Below, piece after piece: positions 26,345 through 35,246 of a DNA stretch of 64,000 nt. The position numbers and the translations under genes were made by a program. The notes below the pieces were generated by a model. It saw only the letters and a list, made by a program, of their open reading frames with translations, searched no databases and had not been told where the DNA came from. The first letter of the stretch is position 1. Every line of letters starts with the position of its first letter. The DNA is from Mycetocola spongiae. GTDB lineage: Bacteria > Actinomycetota > Actinomycetes > Actinomycetales > Microbacteriaceae. Location: positions 496,001 through 560,000 of the forward strand of contig NZ_CP080203.1 of the NCBI RefSeq assembly GCF_020424085.1. Reading direction: 5' to 3'.

Positions 26345-27679
26345 ATGCCTCGTGGCCCCGCCGCCACGCTGCGCCGCGGCGAGGTGTTCCACGACGCGGC
26401 GGAGCTGAAACGGCTGATATCCCTCGCCCGGGTTGATCCCCGCAGTGCCCCCGGACGCGTGCACCTCATCATCGACCCCTCGCCGGTCCGCGCCCTCTGC
26501 CGCGCCCTCGCGGTGCGACGAGCCGGGGGGATCGTCCTGGTGGGAGATCCCCGCTGGGGCCCGCAGTTTCGGGCGGCGCTCGCGCAGCGGATCGCCGCGG
26601 CACCGCCGCTGCCCACCGATCTGGCCTGGGCCACCTCCACCTCGGGCAGCACCGGTTCCCCGCGGGTGGTGTTGCGCGACGCGCGGTCCTGGAGCTCCTC
26701 GTTTGCCGCAATCGACGCGCTGCTGGCGGTGGGGGAACGGGACCAGATTTTGGCCGCATCCCCGCTGATCTCCTCGATCGCCCTCTTTGCCGCGATCTAC
26801 GCACTCGAGGGCTCCCACCCACTGATACTGCCCGCCGGCGCCCAGTTGGAGGCCGGCGATCTTCACCCCGCCACCATCCTGCACGGCACGCCACAGGCAC
26901 TGCGCCGCGCGCTGGAACTCATCGAAAACGGCGCGCGCTCCTCCCTGCGCGCCGCGATGATTGGCGGCTCCCGCCTGGATTCACATCTGCGCACCCGCGC
27001 CGAGGGGCTGGGGATCACGGTGGTGTCCTATTACGGCGCCGCGGAACTGTCCTTTGTCGCCGCCGATAGCGATGGCACGGGCCTTCGCCCCTTCCCGGAT
27101 GTTGCGCTCCAGATCCGCGCGAACCCCGCGCGCCCCGAGGGCGCGTCCCCGGCCGCCGGGGAACTATGGGTCTCCTCGCCCTATCTCGCCCGGGGCTATC
27201 TGGAGGGAGACACTGCCGGCGGCGCTCTACGCCGGGAGGGGCGCGAGCATCCCTGGATGAGCGTCGGGGATCTTGCCACGCTGGAGTCCGACGGCGTCCT
27301 CCGCCTGCACGGACGCGGCGACGGGGCCATCCTCACCGCCTCGGCAACCGTGATCCCGGAGGACGTTGAGGCCGCACTCCGCTCCCTCCCCGGCATCGCC
27401 GATGCGATCGTATTTGCCGTGGCCGCCCCCAGAATTGGCGCGCTGCTAGCCGCGGTGATCGAATGGGAAGACGGCGCCCCGGCGCCCACCCGCGCCGCGC
27501 TGAACGCCGCCGCCCGGGAGTTACTCACCAGTTCGCACCGGCCACGCCGCTGGTATCTCACCGGGTCGCTGCCGCGCACCCTGGCCGGCAAGGTGGATCG
27601 CGGCGCGGTGGCCGCGCGGGCCGCCTCCGCGACCACCACCATCCCCGCCGAGAGTGGAGCCTTCCGCAGTGTCCTCTAG
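26345..27679 (+). CDS. Adenylate-forming (acyl-CoA synthetase-like) ligase
   Basis: A 444-residue member of the ANL superfamily, which activates carboxylic acids as acyl-adenylates and usually passes them to CoA. Motifs seen are the phosphate loop STSGSTGSPRVV (about 98-109), YYGAAELSFVA in place of the usual YGxTE, GDLATLESDGVLRLHGR, and the C-terminal LPRTLAGKVDR with the catalytic Lys. It is shorter than typical acyl-CoA synthetases (about 500-550), mostly in the N-terminal part. It overlaps the thiolase start, so the two act together. By analogy with the YhfT/VraA-type ligases next to BioY, a role in biotin or fatty-acid precursor use is possible but unproven. Confidence 0.8.
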   Translation: MPRGPAATLRRGEVFHDAAELKRLISLARVDPRSAPGRVHLIIDPSPVRALCRALAVRRAGGIVLVGDPRWGPQFRAALAQRIAAAPPLPTDLAWATSTSGSTGSPRVVLRDARSWSSSFAAIDALLAVGERDQILAASPLISSIALFAAIYALEGSHPLILPAGAQLEAGDLHPATILHGTPQALRRALELIENGARSSLRAAMIGGSRLDSHLRTRAEGLGITVVSYYGAAELSFVAADSDGTGLRPFPDVALQIRANPARPEGASPAAGELWVSSPYLARGYLEGDTAGGALRREGREHPWMSVGDLATLESDGVLRLHGRGDGAILTASATVIPEDVEAALRSLPGIADAIVFAVAAPRIGALLAAVIEWEDGAPAPTRAALNAAARELLTSSHRPRRWYLTGSLPRTLAGKVDRGAVAARAASATTTIPAESGAFRSVL

Positions 27680-28889
27680 AACCTTTTCCGCGCCGACGGC
27701 CCGGGACGCCGTGATCATCGCCGCCCTGCGCACCCCCTTTGCCACCCGCGGTGCCCAGTTACGCACAGTCCCGGTAGATGCGCTGGCGGCCCCGCTGCTG
27801 CGCGAGCTACACCGGCAGACCGCTGACCTCGGGGTGGGCAGCGGGGCGGAAAACGCCGCCCCGGATGATGTCATCCTGGGCAACTGCATGGGCCCCGGGG
27901 GTAACCTCGCCCGCATCGCCGCCCTGCGCGCGGGCCTGGGCGTGGAGGTCCCGGGAATGACCGTTGATCGGCAGTGTGGCAGCGGCCTCGCCGCGATCCT
28001 CACGGCGGCCTCCGCACTGTCCTCCGGCCACGCCGATTATGTCCTGGCCGGGGGCGCCGAATCGGCCTCCACCGCCCCGCTGCGCATTCTGCACGATCGG
28101 CCCTATGATCGCGCACCGTTCACCCCGGACGGCTTCCCCGATCCCGAGATGGGGCCCGCGGCGGAGGAGCTGGCTCGCCGCTATGGTTTTAGCCGCGCTC
28201 AGGTGGATGCGATCGCGCTATACAGCCATCGGCGCGCGCTGGATCGCGGTGCCGCGCTCCGGTCCGCCGAAATTCTTCCGCTCGCGGTGGACCACCCGGA
28301 GGCCCTCCTGGGCGAAGATCCCGGCCCGCGCGATATCGCCACGCTCCTGCCGCGGTTCCCGGCGCTGCACGGCGGCGTGGTGACCGCCGGAAATTCCAGC
28401 CGAAACTCGGACGGCGCGGCCGCGGTGAGCCTGGTCACCGAAGCCTTCCGCGCCCGGGCCGCGGGGCGTGGTATTCCCGGGCTGCGCATCGTGGACAGCG
28501 TGAGTATCGGCTGCGATCCGGCGCTGCCGGGCCTGGGGCCCGTGGCCGCGATTCACGCGCTGTGCGGGCGCACCGGAGTTTCCCTGGACGAGGTCGCGGC
28601 CATCGAGCTGGTGGAGGCCTTCGCCGCCCAACACCTCGCCGTGCTCCGCGCCCTGGGCCTGGTTGAATTTGCCGAGGGCACCGGGCTCCCGCGGCCGGAT
28701 CCCCGGGTGAACTCGGCCGGCGGCACCCTCGCAATCGGGCACCCCTGGGGCGCCAGCGGGGCGCATCTACTGGTGCGGCTATTCTCCCGCCTGGTGCGCT
28801 CGGGGGAGCCCGCGGGCACGCTCGGGCTGGCCGCCGTGGCGGTGGGTGGGGGAATGGGCATCGCCGCCCTCGTGGAGGTTATTCGCTAG
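27669..28889 (+). CDS. Thiolase family protein lacking the second catalytic Cys
   Basis: A 406-residue thiolase-fold protein, similar to acetyl-CoA C-acetyltransferases that condense or cleave acyl-CoAs. The nucleophile Cys is present in [11 protein letters not shown] (C103), and the His motif is present as [17 protein letters not shown]. The usual C-terminal CxGGGxG motif reads VAVGGGMG, so the acid/base Cys is Ala391 (codon GCG at 28839-28841). The start GTG at 27669 is preceded by GTGGAG; an in-frame GTG at 27654 is an alternative. It overlaps the ligase by 11 bases. Activity may be altered or lost. Confidence 0.85.
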   Translation: MSSRTFSAPTARDAVIIAALRTPFATRGAQLRTVPVDALAAPLLRELHRQTADLGVGSGAENAAPDDVILGNCMGPGGNLARIAALRAGLGVEVPGMTVDRQCGSGLAAILTAASALSSGHADYVLAGGAESASTAPLRILHDRPYDRAPFTPDGFPDPEMGPAAEELARRYGFSRAQVDAIALYSHRRALDRGAALRSAEILPLAVDHPEALLGEDPGPRDIATLLPRFPALHGGVVTAGNSSRNSDGAAAVSLVTEAFRARAAGRGIPGLRIVDSVSIGCDPALPGLGPVAAIHALCGRTGVSLDEVAAIELVEAFAAQHLAVLRALGLVEFAEGTGLPRPDPRVNSAGGTLAIGHPWGASGAHLLVRLFSRLVRSGEPAGTLGLAAVAVGGGMGIAALVEVIR

Positions 28890-28997
28890 GCCCCGCGGGG
28901 CCGGACTCTCAATGCATCGGGCCCGCTCGGCATGAGCGCCACCCGGAAATCCGGGCCACTTATTGCCCGGCTGGCCCGGCGGCAGTATGGTGTGCAC

Positions 28998-29828
28998 ATG
29001 AGAATATGGCGTGCGTCGCTGGCGATCGTGATGGGCGGCATCCTGGCACTCGGAACTGCCTGCGCCACCCGGCCCGCGGAGGCGGGGCCCTCGGGCGCGG
29101 CCACCCCGCCCGTTCCCTCCGCCTCCGCCGAGGGAACGCCCCCGGCCGAGCCCTCGTCGGACCCGGAGCCCAGCGCACCTCCCGCCCCGGTGCTGCCCGA
29201 GCGCGTGGCGCTGCCGCGCGGGCCGATCACCGGACTGCCCGGGCAGGGCAATTTTCTGGCCTGGACCGTGGACGACGGCTCCGATGCCGAGACCGTGGCC
29301 CGCTATGTGGACTTCGCCGAGCGCACCGGCACCCGGCTGACATTTTTTATTAACGGCAGCTATCCGGGATGGGCGGCTCAGGCCGAGCGGCTGCGGCCGA
29401 TGATCGCCTCGGGCCAGGTGCAGATTGGTAATCACACCTGGAGCCACCAGGCACTCACCAAGCTGAGTGATCGGGGCATCATCGACGAACTCACCCGCAA
29501 CGAAACCTATATCCAGGACACGTTTGGGGTGAGCGCCAAGCCCTATTATCGGCCGCCCTTTGGCTATCGCTCCGCGCATACCGATGCGGTGGCCGCGAGC
29601 ATCGGCTATACCGTTCCGGTGCTCTGGTATGGCTCGCTCTCCGATTCCGGGCTGATCACCACCGAGCAGGTGGTGCAATTTGCCGATCAGTGGTTCCTGC
29701 CCCAACATATTGTGATTGGTCACGCCAATTACACCCCGGTCACCGAGGTCTTTGGGGAGCTCTCCGGGATCATCTCCCAGCGCGGGCTGCAGACGGTCAC
29801 GCTAAACGACGTATTTATCTCCCCCTGA
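28998..29828 (+). CDS. Lipoprotein polysaccharide deacetylase (NodB domain)
   Basis: A 276-residue exported carbohydrate esterase family 4 protein, which removes acetyl groups from glycans such as peptidoglycan or other N-acetylated polymers. The signal peptide ends in a lipobox (LGTAC, C22), then an Ala/Pro/Ser-rich linker runs to about residue 75. NodB motifs follow: TVDDGS (metal and base Asp near 92-93), the HxxxH in GNHTWSHQAL, RPPFGYRS and a late IVIGHAN. The in-frame start at 28932 would lose the signal peptide, so ATG 28998 was chosen. Substrate is unknown. Confidence 0.88.
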   Translation: MRIWRASLAIVMGGILALGTACATRPAEAGPSGAATPPVPSASAEGTPPAEPSSDPEPSAPPAPVLPERVALPRGPITGLPGQGNFLAWTVDDGSDAETVARYVDFAERTGTRLTFFINGSYPGWAAQAERLRPMIASGQVQIGNHTWSHQALTKLSDRGIIDELTRNETYIQDTFGVSAKPYYRPPFGYRSAHTDAVAASIGYTVPVLWYGSLSDSGLITTEQVVQFADQWFLPQHIVIGHANYTPVTEVFGELSGIISQRGLQTVTLNDVFISP

Positions 29829-29877
29829 TCCTCCGCTTCTTCCGGGTGGGGCCATGCGGGGCGTCTATACTCCGAGG

Positions 29878-30654
29878 ATGGGGCACGAAGTATTTGACGA
29901 TCTCGCGGCGGATTACGATAGGTTCCGGCCCCCGTATCCGCGCGCACTCTTTGAGATCATGGCAAACCGGCTGGGCCGCGCGCGCACGGGTCATACCCCG
30001 GCCCGTGTTCTGGATCTGGGGGCCGGCACCGGCATCGCATTGGCGGGGCTGCGCGAGGTCCTGGGGCCGCGCCCGCTCTATGCCGCCGTGGATCCCTCGG
30101 CCGCGATGGTGGCCCTGGGCAGCGAGCTGGTTCCGGACGCGCTCTGGCACGTGGGGCGCGCCGAGCCCTATCTGGAGGTGAGCCGCGGTGTGGGCCTGAT
30201 CATGATCGCGCAGGCCTTTCACTGGATGGACGTGCCGCGCCTGCTGGCCGCCGCCACCCGCGCCCTAGTCCCCGGGGGAGTGATCGCGGTTCTTTATAAT
30301 ATTCGCCGCCATACCGATAGCGCGTTTCTTGCCGAATATGAGGCCCTGCTGGAGGAGCTGAGCCCGGGCTATAGCCGGGACCACCCCGATTCCGATGTGC
30401 TGGCAGCGCTGCATGAGCATCTGCCCGCGGGCACCCGCGTGGAGACCCATCAGGCTCTCTGGGATACCTTCATGACCCCCGAGGAGTTCCTGGGGCTCGC
30501 ACATTCGGCCACCTCGGTGCAACGCGCCCGAGCCAGCCACGGCGCGGAACTTGACCGCCGCACGCTTGCGCTTGTCCGCGCCTATCTTGATAGCGATGGC
30601 CGCGTGGATGTGGCCTATACCAGCGAGCTTGTGATCGCCAGCCTGCCCCGCTAG
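29878..30654 (+). CDS. Class I SAM-dependent methyltransferase
   Basis: A 258-residue cytoplasmic methyltransferase of the type-11 domain group. The SAM-binding motif I is VLDLGAGTGIALAGL (about 42-56), followed by the acidic loop region AAVDPSAAMVALG. Near 105-115 the pattern LIMIAQAFHWMD is typical of small-molecule methyltransferases of this group. ATG 29878 has CCGAGG just before it; an ATG 24 bases upstream is possible. It ends 94 bases before pyrR and does not appear to be part of the pyr operon. Substrate unknown. Confidence 0.8.
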   Translation: MGHEVFDDLAADYDRFRPPYPRALFEIMANRLGRARTGHTPARVLDLGAGTGIALAGLREVLGPRPLYAAVDPSAAMVALGSELVPDALWHVGRAEPYLEVSRGVGLIMIAQAFHWMDVPRLLAAATRALVPGGVIAVLYNIRRHTDSAFLAEYEALLEELSPGYSRDHPDSDVLAALHEHLPAGTRVETHQALWDTFMTPEEFLGLAHSATSVQRARASHGAELDRRTLALVRAYLDSDGRVDVAYTSELVIASLPR

Positions 30655-30709
30655 CGGAGTCGGCATATACCCCGGCGGATGCTAAGCTGAAGCCAGTTGT
30701 ATTCGGCAA

Positions 30710-30740
30710 CCTTTAAGATCGTCCAGAGAGGCGAAGAAGG
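30710..30740 (+). promoter_or_regulatory. PyrR-binding RNA hairpin overlapping the pyrR ribosome binding site
   Basis: The loop TCCAGAGAGG (30722-30731) matches the PyrR recognition consensus UCCNGNGAGG. It is closed by TCG/CGA (30719-30721 with 30732-30734), an internal loop, and CCTT/AAGG (30710-30713 with 30737-30740). The 3' strand of the lower stem is the pyrR Shine-Dalgarno (AAGGGAG), eight bases before the ATG. This predicts that PyrR bound with UMP holds the hairpin and blocks translation, as described for mycobacteria. No downstream attenuator is visible. Confidence 0.8.
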
Positions 30741-30748
30741 GAGTCCGC

Positions 30749-31294
30749 ATGAGCGCACGCGTTGTGCTTCAGCAGGCTGATATATCCCGGGCACTGACCC
30801 GTATTGCGCACGAAATCCTGGAGTCAAATCGCGGGGCCGGCGACCTGGTGGTCCTGGGCATCCCCACGCGCGGCGTGTATATCGCCCGCCGCCTCGCCGC
30901 ACTCCTGAGCGAGTTCTCCGGGGAGAACGTTCCCCACGGCGCCCTCGATATCACCATGTATCGGGACGACCTCGGCCGCATCCCCACGCGCAGCCCGCAG
31001 CCCACCACCATCCCCGCCGGCGGAATCGACGGCAAAACGGTGGTGCTCGCCGATGATGTTTTATACTCCGGTCGCACCATCCGCGCGGCCCTGGACGCCC
31101 TCGGAGATATCGGGCGTCCCCGCGCCGTGCGCCTCGCCGCACTCGTGGATCGCGGCCACCGCGAACTGCCGATCCGTCCCGATTTTGTGGGTAAAAACCT
31201 CCCCAGCTCCAAATCGGAGCGCATCAACGTGGAGCTATCCGAGCTGGACGGCGAGGATCGCGTGACGATCGACGACCTGGGCGGTGCCTCCTAA
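30749..31294 (+). CDS. pyrR: Bifunctional pyr operon regulator / uracil phosphoribosyltransferase PyrR
   Basis: PyrR senses UMP/UTP and binds pyr mRNA, and it can also make UMP from uracil and PRPP. The 181-residue product has the phosphoribosyltransferase PRPP loop [21 protein letters not shown] and the family segments [15 protein letters not shown] and DITMYRDDL. The start lies just after the predicted PyrR hairpin, giving autoregulation. Its TAA overlaps the pyrB ATG by one base, so it heads the pyrimidine operon. Confidence 0.96.
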   Translation: MSARVVLQQADISRALTRIAHEILESNRGAGDLVVLGIPTRGVYIARRLAALLSEFSGENVPHGALDITMYRDDLGRIPTRSPQPTTIPAGGIDGKTVVLADDVLYSGRTIRAALDALGDIGRPRAVRLAALVDRGHRELPIRPDFVGKNLPSSKSERINVELSELDGEDRVTIDDLGGAS

Positions 31295-32247
31295 TGCGGC
31301 ACCTCCTGGACACCCGCTCGCTTCGGCGTGATAACGCCCTTCTGATCCTCGACATCGCCGAGGATATGGCCGATACCCAGCTGCGCGAGGTCAAAAAACT
31401 GCCGACGCTGCGCGGCAAAACCGTCGTGAACCTCTTTTTTGAGGACTCCACCCGCACCCGGATCTCCTTTGAGGCCGCCGCCAAGCGCCTCAGCGCCGAT
31501 GTGATCAACTTCTCCGCGAAGGGCTCCAGCGTGTCCAAGGGCGAGAGCCTAAAGGACACCGCCCAGACCCTCGCGGCGATCGGGGCCGATGGCGTGGTCA
31601 TTCGCCACGGCGCCTCGGGCGCGCCGCGCACGCTGGCCACAAGCGGCTGGATCGACGCCGGAATCATCAACGCGGGCGACGGCACCCACGAGCATCCCAC
31701 CCAGGCCCTGCTGGACGCCTTCACGATGCGCCGCCGCCTGCACGGTGCCGCCTCGCGCGGCCGCGACCTGGACGGCGTGAGCGTCACGATCGTGGGCGAT
31801 GTCCTGCACTCGCGGGTGGCCCGCTCCAATATTTGGCTGCTGCACACCCTCGGCGCCCACGTCACCCTGGTGGCCCCGCCCACGCTGCTGCCGGTCGGGA
31901 TCGAGTCCTGGCCCGTGACCGTGAACTATAGCCTCGATGATGCCCTCGCCCAGGGCCCCGATGTGGTCATGATGTTGCGCATCCAGGGCGAACGCATGCA
32001 CGACGCGTTTTTCCCCAATTCCCGGGAATATTCCCGCCGCTGGGGGCTGGACGATGAGCGTGTGGACTCCCTGCCAGCCACTAGCATTGTTATGCACCCC
32101 GGTCCGATGAACCGCGGCCTGGAGATTTCCTCCGGCGCCGCCGATTCGGCCCGGTCCACGGTCCTGGAACAGGTGACGCACGGCGTCTCCGTCCGGATGG
32201 CCGCGCTCTACCTACTTTTGTCCGGAGACCGGGAGGAAAACCTGTGA
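31294..32247 (+). CDS. pyrB: Aspartate carbamoyltransferase catalytic subunit
   Basis: PyrB joins carbamoyl phosphate to aspartate, the committed step of pyrimidine synthesis. The 317-residue product has the carbamoyl-phosphate site [13 protein letters not shown], the flexible-loop Lys region [10 protein letters not shown] and [14 protein letters not shown]. No pyrI regulatory subunit is present, as expected outside enterics. It overlaps pyrR by one base and pyrC by four (GTGA). Confidence 0.97.
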   Translation: MRHLLDTRSLRRDNALLILDIAEDMADTQLREVKKLPTLRGKTVVNLFFEDSTRTRISFEAAAKRLSADVINFSAKGSSVSKGESLKDTAQTLAAIGADGVVIRHGASGAPRTLATSGWIDAGIINAGDGTHEHPTQALLDAFTMRRRLHGAASRGRDLDGVSVTIVGDVLHSRVARSNIWLLHTLGAHVTLVAPPTLLPVGIESWPVTVNYSLDDALAQGPDVVMMLRIQGERMHDAFFPNSREYSRRWGLDDERVDSLPATSIVMHPGPMNRGLEISSGAADSARSTVLEQVTHGVSVRMAALYLLLSGDREENL

Positions 32248-33575
32248 GCCACGAGAACTTTCTGATTCGCGGTGCGCGCCTGGCCACCGGCGAGAGCACC
32301 GACCTGCGCCTCGAAGCCGGCCTGATCGCCGAGACCGGCAGCGGCCTGGATGCGCGTGGAGCCACCGTGATCGACGCCGACGGCCTGCTGGCCCTGCCCG
32401 GCCTGGTGGACCTGCACACGCACCTGCGCGAGCCCGGCTATGAGCACAGCGAGACAGTGCTCACCGGAACCCGCGCCGCGGCCGCCGGAGGCTATACCGC
32501 CGTTTTTGCGATGGCCAATACCTCTCCCGTGGCCGATACCGCCGGAGTGGTGGAGCAGGAGCTCTCGCTCGGCGAGCAGGCAGGCTATGCCCGCGTGCAG
32601 CCGATCGGCGCCGTGACGGTGGGCCTCGCGGGGGAGCGGCTGGCCGAACTCGGCGCGATGGCCGAATCCCGCGCCCAGGTGCGGGTCTTCTCCGATGACG
32701 GTTTCTGCGTGTGGGACCCGCAGCTGATGCGCCGCGCACTCGAATACGTGAAGGCCTTTGACGGCGTGATCGCGCAGCACGCTCAGGACCCGCGGCTGAC
32801 CCCGGGCGCCCAGATGAACGAGGGTGTGGTCTCCGCCGAACTGGGCCTGGCCGGCTGGCCAGCGATGGCCGAGGAATCGATCATCGCGCGCGATGTCCTG
32901 ATCGCCGAACACGTGGGTTCGCGCCTGCATATCTGCCACCTGTCCACCGCCGGCTCCGTGGACGTGATCCGCTGGGCCAAGGCCCGCGGCATCAACGTCA
33001 CCGCCGAGGTCACCCCGCATCACCTGCTGCTCACCGAGGAACTCGTGCGCAGCTATGACTCGCGGTTTAAGGTCAACCCCCCGCTGCGCCGCGAGGAGGA
33101 TGTGCTCGCCCTGCGCGAGGCCCTCGCCGATGGCACGATCGATATCGTCGCCACCGATCACGCGCCGCATCCGCTCGAGGCCAAGGAGTGCGCATGGGCC
33201 GAGGCTGCCAACGGCATGGTGGGCCTGGAATCGGCCCTCTCCGTGGTGCACGAGGCCATGGTGGAGACCGGCCTCCTCGGCTGGGAGGACGTGGTGCGCG
33301 TAATGTCCAGCGCCCCCGCCCGAATCGGCCGCATCTCCGGCCAGGGACTCGACCTGAGCGCGGGCAACCCCGCCGAGATCACGCTCTACGACCCGAGCGC
33401 CCGCGCCGATTTTGCCGCCGATGCGCTGCGCGGCAAATCCGTGAACTCCCCCTACTTCGGACGGAGCCTCCCGGGCTCGGTCCGGGCCACCTTCCACGGG
33501 GGCTATGCCACCGTTCTCGACGGTGAGCTGCTTCCCACAGAACAGATCCGAGCATTGGCGGCACTACATGGCTAA
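32244..33575 (+). CDS. pyrC: Dihydroorotase
   Basis: PyrC cyclises carbamoyl aspartate to dihydroorotate with a binuclear zinc site. The 443-residue product is a type I dihydroorotase. It has the metal motif [10 protein letters not shown], metal His positions in [10 protein letters not shown] and [10 protein letters not shown], and the catalytic Asp in ATDHAPHP. The GTG start overlaps the pyrB stop. The next gene begins inside its last eight bases. Confidence 0.97.
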   Translation: MSHENFLIRGARLATGESTDLRLEAGLIAETGSGLDARGATVIDADGLLALPGLVDLHTHLREPGYEHSETVLTGTRAAAAGGYTAVFAMANTSPVADTAGVVEQELSLGEQAGYARVQPIGAVTVGLAGERLAELGAMAESRAQVRVFSDDGFCVWDPQLMRRALEYVKAFDGVIAQHAQDPRLTPGAQMNEGVVSAELGLAGWPAMAEESIIARDVLIAEHVGSRLHICHLSTAGSVDVIRWAKARGINVTAEVTPHHLLLTEELVRSYDSRFKVNPPLRREEDVLALREALADGTIDIVATDHAPHPLEAKECAWAEAANGMVGLESALSVVHEAMVETGLLGWEDVVRVMSSAPARIGRISGQGLDLSAGNPAEITLYDPSARADFAADALRGKSVNSPYFGRSLPGSVRATFHGGYATVLDGELLPTEQIRALAALHG

Positions 33576-34092
33576 CCCCATCATTCCTGCACTGATCATC
33601 CTGGCGGTACTTGTACTCGTCCTGGTTCTGATGTGGCTCGGCTGGCGACGACGACGCCAACAGGGCGCCGCGATTCCGATGATCACCGATCTGCCCGAGG
33701 GCGCCACCGTGCTCGCCGAGGTCCCGGCCTTTTATGTGGCCTCGACCCGCGCGGGTGAACCCCTCGAGCGCCTCGCGCTGAAGGGCCTGAGCTTCCGCTC
33801 GCGCGCCACCGTGGCCGTGGCCAGCGAGGGAGTGGTCATCGCCGCCCGCGGCGAATATCCCGCGTTTATCCCCGCCGCGCAGATCCTCGGGGCCCTTCCG
33901 GCCACCTGGACCATCGACCGCGTCGTGGAAAAGGACGGCCTGATCGCCCTGAGCTGGACCTCCGGCGAGACCGCTATCGACAGCTATATCCGGGTCATTG
34001 AGCAGTCCGACCACATCAAGATTTTGGACGCGATCGCGCAGATCGTGCCCGCCCCCGCTTCCCGCACCACCGAGAGTGAGATCACAGCATGA
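33568..34092 (+). CDS. Membrane-anchored PH-like protein between pyrC and carA
   Basis: A 174-residue protein with one N-terminal membrane helix (about 4-24, [20 protein letters not shown]), an Arg cluster (RRRRQQ) and a compact beta-rich domain resembling bacterial PH-like domains. A gene of this kind lies between pyrC and carA in many Actinobacteria (for example at the Rv1382 position in M. tuberculosis). Its function is unknown to me. ATG 33568 overlaps the pyrC stop by eight bases, and its TGA overlaps carA as ATGA. It is therefore locked into the operon. Confidence 0.82.
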   Translation: MANPIIPALIILAVLVLVLVLMWLGWRRRRQQGAAIPMITDLPEGATVLAEVPAFYVASTRAGEPLERLALKGLSFRSRATVAVASEGVVIAARGEYPAFIPAAQILGALPATWTIDRVVEKDGLIALSWTSGETAIDSYIRVIEQSDHIKILDAIAQIVPAPASRTTESEITA

Positions 34093-35246
34093 CCAGTACC
34101 GCATTCGGCGCCGCCGCACCGGCCGTCCTCGTTTTGGAGGATGGCACCCGCTTCGACGGTTCCGCCTACGGCCTGACCGGCCAGACCCTGGGTGAGGTTG
34201 TTTTCACCACGGGCATGTCCGGCTATCAGGAAACCCTCACCGACCCCTCCTATGCCGGACAGATCGTCGTGATGACCGCGCCGCATATTGGCATCACGGG
34301 CGTCAACGAGCAGGATAAGGAATCCGAGAAGATCTGGGTATCCGGTTATGTGGTGCGCGACCCCGCGCGCCGCGTCTCCAATTTCCGCTCCGAGGGCACC
34401 CTCGACGATAACCTCGTGCAGGACGGCGTGGTGGGCATCTCCGGGATCGATACGCGCGCCCTGACCCGCCACATCCGTTCGGCCGGCTCGATGCGCGGCG
34501 GAATCTTCTCCGGCGAGGCGCATAACCTCAGCGCGGGGGAGCAGCTGGAGCTCGTGACCTCCGCGGCCGGCATGGCCGGACGCAGCCTGTCCGCCCAGGT
34601 CTCCACCACCACCACCTATACGCTGCCCGCGGTGGGCGAGCGCATCGGTTCCGTCGCGGTCCTGGACCTCGGCGTGAAGCGTTCCACCCTCGGCTATCTC
34701 GCCGAGCAGGGCCTCGACGTGGTCGTGGTGCCCCAGGACATCACCCCCGAGGATCTGCTGGCTCTGAAGCCCGATGCCCTGTTCTTCTCCAACGGCCCCG
34801 GCGACCCCGCCGCCGCCGAGAGCCAGATCGAGGTGCTGCGGGCGGGTCTGCGTGCCGGCCTGCCGTATTTTGGGATCTGCTTTGGCAACCAGCTGCTCGG
34901 CCGCGCGCTGGGCTTTAACACCTATAAGCTGCCGTTTGGCCACCGCGGGATCAACCAGCCCGTGCTGGATAAGTCCACCGGAAAGGTCGAGATCACCTCG
35001 CAGAACCACGGTTTTGCCGTGGACCTGCCCATCGAGGGCTCGTTCACCTCACCCCAGGGCTTCGGCGAGGTTGAGGTGAGCCACTATAGCCTCAACGATA
35101 ACGTCGTGGAGGGCCTGAACTGCCTGAACATCCCCGCGTTCAGCGTGCAGTATCACCCCGAGGCCGCCGCCGGCCCGCACGACGCCCACTATCTTTTTGC
35201 ACGTTTCCGCGAGGTCGTTCTCGCCACCAAGGGAGAAACCAAGTAA
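34089..35246 (+). CDS. carA: Carbamoyl phosphate synthase small (glutaminase) subunit
   Basis: CarA hydrolyses glutamine and channels ammonia to CarB, serving pyrimidine and arginine synthesis. The 385-residue product has the CarA N-domain ([19 protein letters not shown]) and a class I glutamine amidotransferase domain. The nucleophile Cys is in [11 protein letters not shown] and the catalytic His-x-Glu in [11 protein letters not shown]. Overlaps with both neighbours are ATGA and TAATG. Confidence 0.97.
   Translation: MTSTAFGAAAPAVLVLEDGTRFDGSAYGLTGQTLGEVVFTTGMSGYQETLTDPSYAGQIVVMTAPHIGITGVNEQDKESEKIWVSGYVVRDPARRVSNFRSEGTLDDNLVQDGVVGISGIDTRALTRHIRSAGSMRGGIFSGEAHNLSAGEQLELVTSAAGMAGRSLSAQVSTTTTYTLPAVGERIGSVAVLDLGVKRSTLGYLAEQGLDVVVVPQDITPEDLLALKPDALFFSNGPGDPAAAESQIEVLRAGLRAGLPYFGICFGNQLLGRALGFNTYKLPFGHRGINQPVLDKSTGKVEITSQNHGFAVDLPIEGSFTSPQGFGEVEVSHYSLNDNVVEGLNCLNIPAFSVQYHPEAAAGPHDAHYLFARFREVVLATKGETK

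Noticed and set aside
23809-30748. A mobile element or prophage in the accessory stretch.
   Set aside because: No integrase, transposase, terminal inverted repeats or attachment duplication could be seen, and base composition looks like the neighbours.
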